NCBI GenBank assembly: GCA_947474065.1
Contig: CANJHD010000002.1
Location: 1 to 64,000 of the forward strand
Reading direction: 5' to 3'
DNA length: 64,000 bases
From: Planctomycetaceae bacterium
GTDB lineage: Bacteria; Planctomycetota; Phycisphaerae; Phycisphaerales; SM1A02
Part shown: in pieces, positions 21,475 to 31,188 of the stretch
How positions within the stretch are numbered: the first letter of the stretch is position 1
Layout of the letters: each line of letters begins with the position of its first letter
Program-made: the position numbers and the translations under genes
Notes under the pieces: model-generated
Told to the model about the DNA's origin: nothing
Database searches by the model: none
Seen by the model: only the letters and a program-made list of their open reading frames with translations

Positions 21475-22740
21475 ATGTTCTTCAGCGCGCCTGAATCCAT
21501 CAACCTGCAGAGCGAGTTGGCCGCCATGCGCGCGGATCTTGCATCGATTCGCTCTACACAGCAAGAGACGTGGGGCAATCAAGAGCGCGCCACGCAGATT
21601 CGCGCCGTGGTGCAGGATGTTCTTGCCGACAGCGCAACACGGGATTCCTTCCTCACCGATAGCGCCAATTGCGGATACGACCACGGGGCATTCATCCGCA
21701 GTAGCGATGGTTGCTGGACATTCAAGTTGAACGTCATGAGCCAAACTCGGTTCGTGTTCAACTCCGCAAGCAACCAGGTGAGCGATGACAACAAGTGGGG
21801 CATGGAAACGCACCGCGTGAACATCACGTTCTCCGGAACAGTGGTCGACCCGTCCGTGAGCTGGATGCTGCTTGGCGATTACAACTCGCAACCCGACCGA
21901 TTTGTTACCGTGGCAGGTGAACTGCGGCCACTCTATGCATGGGTGAAAAAGGACTTTGGAAATGGCTTCACGAGCACGGTCGGGCTACAGAATGTTCCGT
22001 GGGATATTGAGAGTGAGTTTTTTGGAAGTAGCCGCATCACTGCTGGCGAGTACTCCATCTTTAACTACCGATTCGGTGCAGGTAAGGAAACTGGCATCAC
22101 TGCCAAATATCAGTGCGACTGGTGGCGGGCCACAGTAGGGACCTTTAGCCAACTCAACATCCGATCACCAGCGTGGAACTCCGAAGTCAATCTTTCGTAC
22201 GCGGTTGCCATGCGTGCAGAAGCAAAATTCGGCGCAGATTGGGCGCAGTTGGAATGGCAATCAAGCCTTCCAGATTCCAGTCCCGGCGTTGTGTTTGGAT
22301 TGGGAACCGTGTGGTCAAGCGGTCGCGCGCAGAATCCAACATCGCCGCCCACCCCTACAGCACAGGGATTCACCACGGACGTCCGCGCAACGCTTTCTGG
22401 CACCACGCTTGTCGCCCAGTTTGCATTGATGCGCGACCCTGCCGGTGTGCAAGAACTGCAATGGGCCTCCGGAATCAACGTAGAAGGAAGCACATTCCTT
22501 TCTCCTAACTTTCAGGTGTTCGGTGAAGGTTGCTGGATGGACGGTGCTGATGTTCCGTGGATGGCACAGTGCGGCACCAATTTCTACTTCAGCGATCGCC
22601 AAGTGAAACTCACCACGCGTGTCATCGTTCCATTTGGTTCAGGTGATGTCAATGGAACGCGAAAGCTCGCTGGCGGTCTTGGGCTCTCGGCTTCGGGAAA
22701 CAATGCAAGTTTGGTAGTTCAACTGCAACTGATGTTCTGA
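21475..22740 (+). CDS. Porin-like outer-membrane beta-barrel protein, no visible signal peptide
   Basis: 'QSELAAMRADLASIR' coiled coil, 'VVQDVLADSATRDSF', 'THRVNITFSGTVVDPSVSWMLLGDYN', aromatic C-terminal F. Confidence 0.75.
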   Translation: MFFSAPESINLQSELAAMRADLASIRSTQQETWGNQERATQIRAVVQDVLADSATRDSFLTDSANCGYDHGAFIRSSDGCWTFKLNVMSQTRFVFNSASNQVSDDNKWGMETHRVNITFSGTVVDPSVSWMLLGDYNSQPDRFVTVAGELRPLYAWVKKDFGNGFTSTVGLQNVPWDIESEFFGSSRITAGEYSIFNYRFGAGKETGITAKYQCDWWRATVGTFSQLNIRSPAWNSEVNLSYAVAMRAEAKFGADWAQLEWQSSLPDSSPGVVFGLGTVWSSGRAQNPTSPPTPTAQGFTTDVRATLSGTTLVAQFALMRDPAGVQELQWASGINVEGSTFLSPNFQVFGEGCWMDGADVPWMAQCGTNFYFSDRQVKLTTRVIVPFGSGDVNGTRKLAGGLGLSASGNNASLVVQLQLMF

Positions 22741-22818
22741 TGCATGTCACATCAACGCGGCGCGCCATCATGGAAGGCGCGCCATTGATCCGCGCTACGC
22801 TGCACCGAGCACATATCC

Positions 22819-24576
22819 ATGAACAATGAACGCGTCATTACCAAGGCACTGGAGGATTCGCGAAACGGACGCATCGAGCAAGCGATCGCCTCGCTGCGGC
22901 TCTCCCTCCGCATCAATCGCGGACAGCAAGATGTGATTGGCCTGCTTGGCATGTTGCTCGTGCAGAATGGTCAATCCGAGCAGGCGGTTCATCACCTAGC
23001 GCAAGCCGCTGTGAGTGATCCACATTCGGCAACGGCGCACAACAACCTCGCCAATGCCCTGCATTCGTTGCGACGAAATGCCGAGGCAGCGAAGCACTAT
23101 GAACGAGCACTGGCGATCGATCCGAACCATCGTCAAGCCATGCTCGGACTGACCAGTGTTCGCATTGATCTGAATGATGTCGAAGGCGCCATTGCCATCG
23201 CTGATCGTGGACTTCTGCTCAACCCACAGTGGACACAGATGCAACTTAATCGATCAACGGCGCTTGCAAGCGGCGACCGCATCGACGAAGCCATTGCCAG
23301 CATGATGCGCGTGCTTGAGGAGCGCCCCAATGACCGGGCACTACGCGGGACGATGCTTTACGCACTGAATTCAACTTCGCGCACGACCGCAGATATCTTC
23401 GTCGAGCACCGCAAGTACGCGCTGGGCGCCGCGCCGCCTGCGGCAGCGGTGATCACTGACGCGGATCCAGATCGACCACTCCGTATCGGCGTCCTCTCTG
23501 GCGACTTGAGAACTCATTCAGTGGGCTATTTCGCCGAAGCATTCATGCGAAACATGCCGGCGGGGTGGACATTGGTGGCATTCTCCACCACCGCCGACCG
23601 CGGAAACGATGCCATGACAACGCGATTCCGCGCGATGTGCAATGCATGGGTCGACGCAAGTCCGCTGAATGACGCAGCACTTGACGCTGCCATTCGCGAA
23701 CACCGAATTGACGTGCTGGTGGAACTCAGTGGACATACATCCGGCGGACGGCTGACAGCCCTCGACCGCAAGCCAGCACCTGTGATCGTCTCTGCAATCG
23801 GATACCCAAATACCACCGGGCATCCGTGCGTCGACTGGCGAATCGTCGACTCCGCAACGGATCCCGCAGGAGCCGAAGCACTTTGCACCGAGCGGCTCGC
23901 GCGGATTGATCCGTGCTTCCTCTGCTACACGCCGCCCGCCAACGCGCCGATGCCGGAAATGCCGCCCGCCGATCAGCCCGTGACATTTGGGTCATTCAAC
24001 CTGACCTCCAAGATCCGCGACGAAACGATCGCCGTGTGGGCGCGAGTGCTCGCTGCGGTGCCGGGTTCACGCCTCCTCCTTAAGTCGAAATCGATTGCAG
24101 ACCCAACAACGCTTGGACGCCTGCTGGCACGTATGCAGGCCGGCGGCATCGACCCGTCGCGCATTGATCCCATCGCCTACACGAAGACCGTCGAAGAACA
24201 CCTCCGGCTTTATGCGCGCGTCCATATCGCGCTCGACACGATGCCCTACAACGGAACCACCACCACCTGCGAAGCAATGTGGATGGGCGTTCCGGTGGTT
24301 TGCATAGAGGGCGACCGCCACGCGGCGCGCGTCGGCACCAGCCTGCTGCGCGCGACCGGATGCGAACAACTGCTCGGACGCACAACAGATGAGTTCGTGG
24401 AAATCGCCGTGAAACTTGCGAATGATCGCGCGCAACTCACTGCATTGCGCTCCGAATTACGCGCCCGCCTGAGCGCCTCGCCACTCATGGATTCCCGCGG
24501 GTATGCAGAGCGATTCCACGGCGCGCTCCGCGAGTGCTACCGCGCCCAGCATGCGCTCGCGTTCCCCAGCAGGTAG
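22819..24576 (+). CDS. TPR protein with O-GlcNAc transferase (SPINDLY-like) catalytic domain
   Basis: TPR repeats; 'RIGVLSGDLRTHSVGYFAEAFM', 'IDVLVELSGHTSGGRL', 'DTMPYNGTTTTCEAMWMGVPVVCIEGDRHAARVGTSLL'. Confidence 0.92.
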   Translation: MNNERVITKALEDSRNGRIEQAIASLRLSLRINRGQQDVIGLLGMLLVQNGQSEQAVHHLAQAAVSDPHSATAHNNLANALHSLRRNAEAAKHYERALAIDPNHRQAMLGLTSVRIDLNDVEGAIAIADRGLLLNPQWTQMQLNRSTALASGDRIDEAIASMMRVLEERPNDRALRGTMLYALNSTSRTTADIFVEHRKYALGAAPPAAAVITDADPDRPLRIGVLSGDLRTHSVGYFAEAFMRNMPAGWTLVAFSTTADRGNDAMTTRFRAMCNAWVDASPLNDAALDAAIREHRIDVLVELSGHTSGGRLTALDRKPAPVIVSAIGYPNTTGHPCVDWRIVDSATDPAGAEALCTERLARIDPCFLCYTPPANAPMPEMPPADQPVTFGSFNLTSKIRDETIAVWARVLAAVPGSRLLLKSKSIADPTTLGRLLARMQAGGIDPSRIDPIAYTKTVEEHLRLYARVHIALDTMPYNGTTTTCEAMWMGVPVVCIEGDRHAARVGTSLLRATGCEQLLGRTTDEFVEIAVKLANDRAQLTALRSELRARLSASPLMDSRGYAERFHGALRECYRAQHALAFPSR

Positions 24577-26211
24577 CCGCTCCATCAATCCAAGCTTCGC
24601 GTATGTATCCACGCGAGACGCCGCATCGATGCCCGCATAGATAGTTGCGGCATTGATGATCGGACGACCCATGATGTCCTCGAGCTGCTTCTGCGTGTAG
24701 GTTGGCCTGACCGCCGCAGTGCTCTTCGCTCCATACTGATTGAGGTTAGAAGCAAAGATGCCAGCGGCGCTGACCGGAAGGAAATCTTCGTAGCGCAATC
24801 CTTCGTACTGGACATAACCGTGCCGGATCAGTTCCATCATGTCCGTCGACGTCACTGCGCCGATCTGCGCGGCGGCGATACCCGCAGCGGTGGGCGCAAA
24901 GCGCGCAAAGACAAGGTCGCGCGTGATGAGTTCCGGAAGCGTCTTCGGGAACGGCGCAAATGGCGCTGCATAGAGTGCTTCATATGCAGCGAAGTCTCGC
25001 TGCGGCAACTTTGGATCCTTGTCACGCGCTGCGTCCGCCTGCGCGAGGCACTGGTCGTACATCTCGCGACCCTTGGGTGTGCATGCGTAGAAGCGCTCTT
25101 CTATCTCGCCAAAGCGCGCCGTGTGCGTTGCAGCCACGGTGCTGCCATCGTCTTGTGTAAAGATCACTGGCTCGGTGAGCGCCCTGTACGCATCCTGCCG
25201 AAGCAAGATCGGGATGTCTTGGGGCGGGCCTTCGGTAAAGTCATTGAATCCAGCGTGATTCAGCTTCTGCAGTTGGAAAGTCTCGCCACGGAAGGTGGTC
25301 ACTAGTCCATTAACAAGCGCGGTAATGTCTGCGGCGGTGACTATCCCTCGCTGATAGGAATCAATCTCCGAATGACTCAAATGCTTAAAGTGGAGACGCA
25401 TCCAATCGTGATCAGCAACTGCCGCAAGCCGGGTAAGTGCAAGCGTGGCGCGGAGACGGAACGCGGCCTCGTCCAACTCGCCGAGGCAATGCTTCATAGA
25501 TGTTGTGTACAGGTCCATCAGAAGCGTATTTGGCGTCAGATGGTTTAGGTGGTGGTTCTCGACACACGCAATATCTGCGGCAATCTTGAAACCAGCGTCG
25601 CATAGGTCCTTGTAGAGCCCAATGTCGCGCGCCGCACCGGTCCACTTGAAGATCCGCTCCACACCCTCGCGAACGAGGGCTTCTCCGTCCTCAGTGGAAA
25701 GACCGCCCTGTCGCTCGCAACGCTCTATCAGTTCCTTGGCGCGATCAGAGAAGACCGTGCGTTTCGCTAACAATGCATCAATGCGCGCGCGTGTGGCGGG
25801 ATCGTAGTAGTCCGTCATCAGTAACGATGTGAACACGCGATGCTCCGGACGCAGCACGGAGCGAAACGCCGTGGCGATGATCGGCTGACTCTTTGGACCA
25901 ATGGCCGTCATGTCATAGAAGTTGTGCGGCTCCATGCCAAACGCACCGAAGAAGCGCGCTACCCATCGGAATTCATCGGGGCGACCAATGCGGATTGCAC
26001 CGTGCCGCTCGCCGCTCGTTCGTTCCAGCTGGTCCGCAGTGATATGAAAGCCGCGATGCAGCTTCGAAATCGCCTCGCAGACCGCCTCGTTGGTAGCACG
26101 ATTCACCAAGAGCGCACGGTCATAGAGCGGCACCTCGATCCCGAACGTTCGTGACAACTCGGCAAACAGGCGATTCTGCAGGACGATTCGATCAGCGAAC
26201 GTGTGTGTCAT
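24457..26211 (-). CDS. 2-oxoadipate dioxygenase/decarboxylase (YdcJ/HglS, DUF1338 family)
   Basis: 'HLNHLTPNTL', 'EGPPQDIPILLRQDAYRAL', 'THTARFGEIEERFYACTPKGREMYDQCL', 'YEDFLPVSAAGIFASNL'. Confidence 0.85.
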   Translation of the reverse strand: MTHTFADRIVLQNRLFAELSRTFGIEVPLYDRALLVNRATNEAVCEAISKLHRGFHITADQLERTSGERHGAIRIGRPDEFRWVARFFGAFGMEPHNFYDMTAIGPKSQPIIATAFRSVLRPEHRVFTSLLMTDYYDPATRARIDALLAKRTVFSDRAKELIERCERQGGLSTEDGEALVREGVERIFKWTGAARDIGLYKDLCDAGFKIAADIACVENHHLNHLTPNTLLMDLYTTSMKHCLGELDEAAFRLRATLALTRLAAVADHDWMRLHFKHLSHSEIDSYQRGIVTAADITALVNGLVTTFRGETFQLQKLNHAGFNDFTEGPPQDIPILLRQDAYRALTEPVIFTQDDGSTVAATHTARFGEIEERFYACTPKGREMYDQCLAQADAARDKDPKLPQRDFAAYEALYAAPFAPFPKTLPELITRDLVFARFAPTAAGIAAAQIGAVTSTDMMELIRHGYVQYEGLRYEDFLPVSAAGIFASNLNQYGAKSTAAVRPTYTQKQLEDIMGRPIINAATIYAGIDAASRVDTYAKLGLMERLPAGERERMLGAVALAERAVESLCIPAGIHEWRGAQAGA

Positions 26212-26243
26212 GGCTCGATCACTTTATCCCCGCAAGTCGCCGC

Positions 26244-27530
26244 CTATCTTTCGAGATAGTCAAGATCGCGATGAAATGTTTCATCCAGCGCGAGCGCAGC
26301 AACTATTCCTACTGCCACACAGCAAATTCCGAGCGTAAGAGTGGCCTGCACGACGCCCATGCCGGGTTTCATTGCCAACCAGATGGATGTGATTGGGACG
26401 GCCATCGCTCGCACAAAGTTCGGTGCACTTGTAGCCGCCGTCGCGCGAAGGTTGGTTCCAAACTGTTCGCTGGCCGTGGTAACAAACACCGCCCAGTAGC
26501 CGGTCGACGCGCCGACAAGACACATCATCCAATAGAAGGCGCGATCACTCTGTGGCGCAATCGCGAAGAACAGCGCGATGGACGCGGCTAAGAATGCAAG
26601 GAACAACAGAATGGTGCGAGTGCGACTCTTCAGCCATTGCGAGATGGCACCGCTCGAAACATCGCCGACAACCACCCCAACGTACGCCCAGAAGATGACC
26701 TTCGCCGGCATGATGGGTTCTGCAATTCCCATCGCCTTGCCGATCTCTGGCCCGAAGATGAACATGACGCCGCCGACAAACCAGATGGGCATTGCGGAGA
26801 GGACCACCGCCGCGAAGCGCACAAAGCGCCGCGGCGGCCAGAGCAATTGCAATGGATTGCCGCGCGAGACATTCTGTGATTCCGTGCTGCGGAACAGTCC
26901 ACTCTCGACAACGCCAACACGAAGCCCGAGCAACGCGAGCCCCATGATTCCCCCCACCAAGTAGCACCATTTCCACTCGATGTATGTGCCAACCATCCCC
27001 GCAACAACTGCGCCCGACAGCCCAACCGCGGCAACGATCGTGGTGCCGATGCCGCGCTTGGAGGTTGGCAGCAATTCCGCAACGAGCGTGATCCCCGCAC
27101 CGAGTTCTCCTGCAAGTCCAAAGCCCGCAACAAACCGAAGCACTTCGTACTGCCAGACATCGGTCACGAACGCATTCAATATGTTCGCCACGGAATAGAG
27201 CAGGATGGAACCAAACAAAACCTTAATGCGCCCAAGTCGGTCGCCGAGCATTCCGAATGCAATGCCGCCAAGAAGCATTCCAATTAACTGAATGTCTAAC
27301 AAGCGCTTCCCTACGAGCGTCAACTGTTCCGGGTCGGTGATGCCAAGAGCCTTCAGGCTGGGGATCCGGACAATCGAGAACAGCACCAAGTCAAAGAGGT
27401 CAACGAAGTAACCCAATGCGGCGACAAGCACCGCAAGGATGGTTGCGCGCGGCAGGCGTGTGCGGGCTGTCAGAATTTTCGGAAAGCCTGACCAATCAGG
27501 TGGTTGCAAGGGAGCTTCAGGCGCGGGCAT
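26244..27530 (-). CDS. MFS transporter
   Basis: 12-TM-like; 'IQLIGMLLGGIAFGMLGDRLGRIKVLFGSILLYSVANIL' MFS motif. Confidence 0.9.
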   Translation of the reverse strand: MPAPEAPLQPPDWSGFPKILTARTRLPRATILAVLVAALGYFVDLFDLVLFSIVRIPSLKALGITDPEQLTLVGKRLLDIQLIGMLLGGIAFGMLGDRLGRIKVLFGSILLYSVANILNAFVTDVWQYEVLRFVAGFGLAGELGAGITLVAELLPTSKRGIGTTIVAAVGLSGAVVAGMVGTYIEWKWCYLVGGIMGLALLGLRVGVVESGLFRSTESQNVSRGNPLQLLWPPRRFVRFAAVVLSAMPIWFVGGVMFIFGPEIGKAMGIAEPIMPAKVIFWAYVGVVVGDVSSGAISQWLKSRTRTILLFLAFLAASIALFFAIAPQSDRAFYWMMCLVGASTGYWAVFVTTASEQFGTNLRATAATSAPNFVRAMAVPITSIWLAMKPGMGVVQATLTLGICCVAVGIVAALALDETFHRDLDYLER

Positions 27531-27669
27531 GTCGCGAAGTGTATTTGCCGGCTACTCAAGCGCGACGCCCAACGTGGATTTCATCGACTTATTCCGGGTA
27601 CCCTTCCCGACCATCGGGATCACGATCCTTTCCATGCATCATCCACTGAATTTCACTACGAATCACCAG

Positions 27670-29823
27670 ATGAAACACCCCACCATTCTCGCCGCGATCG
27701 CCCTCACCTTCGCAACCGCTCTTCCGAACAACGTTGTCGCGCAGGTGTCTTCCACGGCATCCCCGGCGCAAACGGCGCAAGCCGCGACAAGCACGGCGGA
27801 TGACAGCACGGTCACTGCCAAGGACAAAGAGATGTTTGGACTTTCCTGGTTTGGCTCGGATCCAGAGAATCCCCGCCCACTCCTTCAGGACCCTGCCGTA
27901 GTGAGCAGCGAGAATGGTGTCTGCAAGGCAACGGTTCATATTCGCAAGCAAGAAGTGCAAGCAGGCGACCAGAAGCTCAATACATCTTGCTTCAACGGCC
28001 GCTACACCGGACCGACGCTGCGCTTCCGTGCAGGCGACACGCTCGAACTCAATGTGATCAACGACGGTGAATACAACACCAACATCCACTTTCACGGGAT
28101 GCAGGTCTCACCCGATGACTACGGCGACAGCGTGTTCACAATCATCCCGATTGGACACGAGTACACGTACCGCATCAAGATCCCGGAGTACCAGCAGCCC
28201 GGCATCTACTGGTACCACGCACATTCCCACCAGACTAGCCAGCGCCAGGTGATGCAGGGCGTCACCGGAACAATCATTGTGGAAGGTGCACTTGACGCCT
28301 ACCCCGCGCTGAAGGATGTCAAGGAGCACATCGTTGTGCTGCACGACTATCAGAAGGGTCTGAGTGGCGAAGTGGTGCTTGGCATCCAGACATCATGGCC
28401 TACTTACCGACTGGTGAATGACCAAAAATTCCCTGATATCGAGATCAAACCAGGCGAAGTGCAGTTCCTGCGCATTGCCAATCAGTCAACCAACATTTAC
28501 TACAACCTGGATTTTGGCGGTGAGAAATTCTGGATCATGGGCGTAGATGGCAACCCCACCGTCAAGATGTTCGAGGCCACGCGTTGGCCGCTACCAGCCG
28601 GCGCGCGAATCGAGATCATGGTTCGTTTCGACAAGCCCGGTCGCTACAAATTGCACACCTCAGAAATCCGTACCGGACCCAACGGCGACGGATACGCCGC
28701 AGAGAATCTACTCAGCATGGTGTGCGTTGGCGACCCAGTTGCAAACCCAATCGCGCTGCCACAGACACGAAACGGTCCCTCGCCGCTCGACGACCTGAGC
28801 AAGGTGAAGCCCGATGTCGAGCGCACCATCGTCTTTAGCGAAACGCCGAATGACTTCCGTATTGACAACCGCTATTTCGATGGCACGCGCATAGACCAAC
28901 TCGTGCGTTATGGAGATACAGAGAAGTGGACCGTCCGCAACTCCTCGGATGAGTTGCATGTCTTCCATATCCATCAACTTGATTTCCAGATTCTGAAGAT
29001 CAACGGCGTTCCGCAGCCGTTCAATATTCATAACGACACCTTCTCCATGCCGGTCCGCGGCGAAGTGGAGATCATGATCCCGTTCACACGCCCGTGCGTT
29101 GTGGGCGACTTCGTATTCCACTGCCACATCCTCTGTCATGAGGATGGCGGCATGATGCAGAAGATCCGCGTCTACGACCCAAGCAAGCCAATGCCACCCG
29201 TGCGACCAGGCGATGGCTACGGACCAGAGCCTGCCGATGCGCATTTGCCCCTAAAAGCAGCCGATGCCAACGCTGTTGGTGGCCCATTCGCGCTGCGCGA
29301 CGCGCAGGGCGCGGAGTTCACTGACGACCAACTCTCTGACGGACTTGCGCTCCTGTGCTTTGGCTACACGGAATGCACCGGCGCGTGCCCCCGCAACATG
29401 GCCACCTATTCGGATGTCGCTGACATTCTCAAAGCCGAGCCAAATCCGCCAGAGTTGCGCTACGTCTTCGTGAGCGTTGATCCGTCACGCGATGAAGGAG
29501 CGAAGCTGAGGGACTACGTGTCCAAGGCGCCGGTTCCTTTGATTGCGCTCACGGGTGATCCAGAAACCATCGTGCGAACTTCGCGCACGTTCGGTGCTGC
29601 GTACGAGCCTCAACCAAAGCGAGCCGATGGTTCGTACACCGTTCGACACTCCACGGACACCTGCCTCGTTGGTCCGGGCGGTCGCATCTTCAAGCGCTTT
29701 GAGCTTGGAGCAGATCCGAAGGTGATCGCTACAGCCGTCAATGAGTTTGCGATGCGTGTGCCACGCAAGGCCGTTGCAAGTGCAACTGCTAACACCTCTA
29801 TCACTGAAGGAGGTTCCAAGTGA
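27670..29823 (+). CDS. Multicopper oxidase fused to a C-terminal SCO1/SenC domain
   Basis: Four MCO copper motifs (NIHFHGM, WYHAHSHQ, HVFHIHQLDF, FHCHILCHEDGGMM) plus SCO CxxxC (TECTGACP), 'FVSVDPSRDE' and conserved His (VRHSTDT); start corrected to ATG 27670. Confidence 0.92.
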   Translation: MKHPTILAAIALTFATALPNNVVAQVSSTASPAQTAQAATSTADDSTVTAKDKEMFGLSWFGSDPENPRPLLQDPAVVSSENGVCKATVHIRKQEVQAGDQKLNTSCFNGRYTGPTLRFRAGDTLELNVINDGEYNTNIHFHGMQVSPDDYGDSVFTIIPIGHEYTYRIKIPEYQQPGIYWYHAHSHQTSQRQVMQGVTGTIIVEGALDAYPALKDVKEHIVVLHDYQKGLSGEVVLGIQTSWPTYRLVNDQKFPDIEIKPGEVQFLRIANQSTNIYYNLDFGGEKFWIMGVDGNPTVKMFEATRWPLPAGARIEIMVRFDKPGRYKLHTSEIRTGPNGDGYAAENLLSMVCVGDPVANPIALPQTRNGPSPLDDLSKVKPDVERTIVFSETPNDFRIDNRYFDGTRIDQLVRYGDTEKWTVRNSSDELHVFHIHQLDFQILKINGVPQPFNIHNDTFSMPVRGEVEIMIPFTRPCVVGDFVFHCHILCHEDGGMMQKIRVYDPSKPMPPVRPGDGYGPEPADAHLPLKAADANAVGGPFALRDAQGAEFTDDQLSDGLALLCFGYTECTGACPRNMATYSDVADILKAEPNPPELRYVFVSVDPSRDEGAKLRDYVSKAPVPLIALTGDPETIVRTSRTFGAAYEPQPKRADGSYTVRHSTDTCLVGPGGRIFKRFELGADPKVIATAVNEFAMRVPRKAVASATANTSITEGGSK

Positions 29824-31022
29824 CTTTCCGAATCTCTCCATACATCCGAACGTTGTGCGCAGCAGTCATTGCACTCTCTGCATTCGCAGTACCAAACACT
29901 TGCTTCGCGCAAGGTGGTGGTGGCACGCCGGATCCGCGACCATTCGCATTGTTCCGCGACATGTTCGACACCTTCGGCGAGTGGCACGGGCCGATCGTCA
30001 ACATGGCCTACCAGCCACAGGTGCAGTACACCTACTCCGACACCCCTGGAAACAAGAACAATTTCAACGGTTCCATCGCTTGGGGTAGTTACATCTGGGT
30101 AACCCCAGAAATCAACGTCAACATCAACCTCAGCCTTGATCAGATTGATGCGCCTAAGAACGAAGACCAATGGTTCTTCAACGGCGAAGGCATCAACGCG
30201 GGTGATATCTGGGTGCAATGGAGCGACCAGCGAACTGGCATCTTGGCGGGACGATTCACCGCGCCATTCGGTATCGCGCCGTTGATCCTGCCCGGTCTGT
30301 TCGATCTGAACTTTGTTGGCGCGTACAACTTCGGCGGACTCATGGGAACCATGGGCACTCTGTCGACGGGTGACGAAGGTGGCGGTATTCACTCACTCAG
30401 CGTTGCTGGCTTCGGCATTGATACGACCTTCATGTCACAGAGCTACATCGTCTCTACTCCGAGCCCAACCGGCCCTGGAACAGGCGGCGGAGTCGACAGT
30501 TACTGCATCTCATACAACGGCGTGAATATCCCACTCCTCTTTCCAACCTTGCAGGTTGCCGTGTCGTACATCGACTTCGGAACCGGTATCGGGGCGGACG
30601 CCAATCAGAAGGGTTTCACTGCTGGCTTCAACTGGCAATACGTTGTGAATGGCGATGCCACTCAGACGCTTGATGCTGGCTACATGAGTATCGGGCCAAT
30701 GTTCGAGTATGTGAAGTTCTGGAATGTCGATGGCGTCCAGGATGCCTCCAGTGACTACTACACGCTCGGCATCATTGGCAACGCAGGCAACTGGCAGTCC
30801 GATGTTGCCCTGACTTGGAACAACACTTCGGCCACATCAAGCGCCCCCGGGTATGACAACTTCCTTGCATCAGCAAGCATCGGCTACAACTTCTTCGGGC
30901 CGCAGTCGCTCGTTGAATTTGGCTATGCATATCAAGTGCAAGACGGGAAAGTGGACAACCAAGTGGGCATCCAAGTGAACTTCCCGATCAATGCGCTCGA
31001 GTACTTCCCGCTTTGGAATTGA
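29820..31022 (+). CDS. Outer-membrane beta-barrel protein, unknown function
   Basis: GTG start overlapping previous stop (GTGA), SD GAAGGAGG, signal peptide MTFRISPYIRTLCAAVIALSAFAVPNTCFAQ, alternating aromatic strands. Confidence 0.72.
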   Translation: MTFRISPYIRTLCAAVIALSAFAVPNTCFAQGGGGTPDPRPFALFRDMFDTFGEWHGPIVNMAYQPQVQYTYSDTPGNKNNFNGSIAWGSYIWVTPEINVNINLSLDQIDAPKNEDQWFFNGEGINAGDIWVQWSDQRTGILAGRFTAPFGIAPLILPGLFDLNFVGAYNFGGLMGTMGTLSTGDEGGGIHSLSVAGFGIDTTFMSQSYIVSTPSPTGPGTGGGVDSYCISYNGVNIPLLFPTLQVAVSYIDFGTGIGADANQKGFTAGFNWQYVVNGDATQTLDAGYMSIGPMFEYVKFWNVDGVQDASSDYYTLGIIGNAGNWQSDVALTWNNTSATSSAPGYDNFLASASIGYNFFGPQSLVEFGYAYQVQDGKVDNQVGIQVNFPINALEYFPLWN

Positions 31023-31188
31023 TGGAATAGACCGGGATTACCAGTACGAATCAGTGCGGCAAGCGGCTTCCCAGAGCCGTAATTGCTGCATTGTTTCTCA
31101 TGGTTGTCCCTGATGAACGGTCGAAAGCAAGTATCGTTGCGAACCGCGCGATACATCGATCACACATCCTGAAAGGAATTTCGCTCTC

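Noticed and set aside
22760-22785. GGCGCGCC...GGCGCGCC repeat downstream of the porin gene
   Set aside because: Could form a hairpin but has no U-tract; too weak to call as a terminator.
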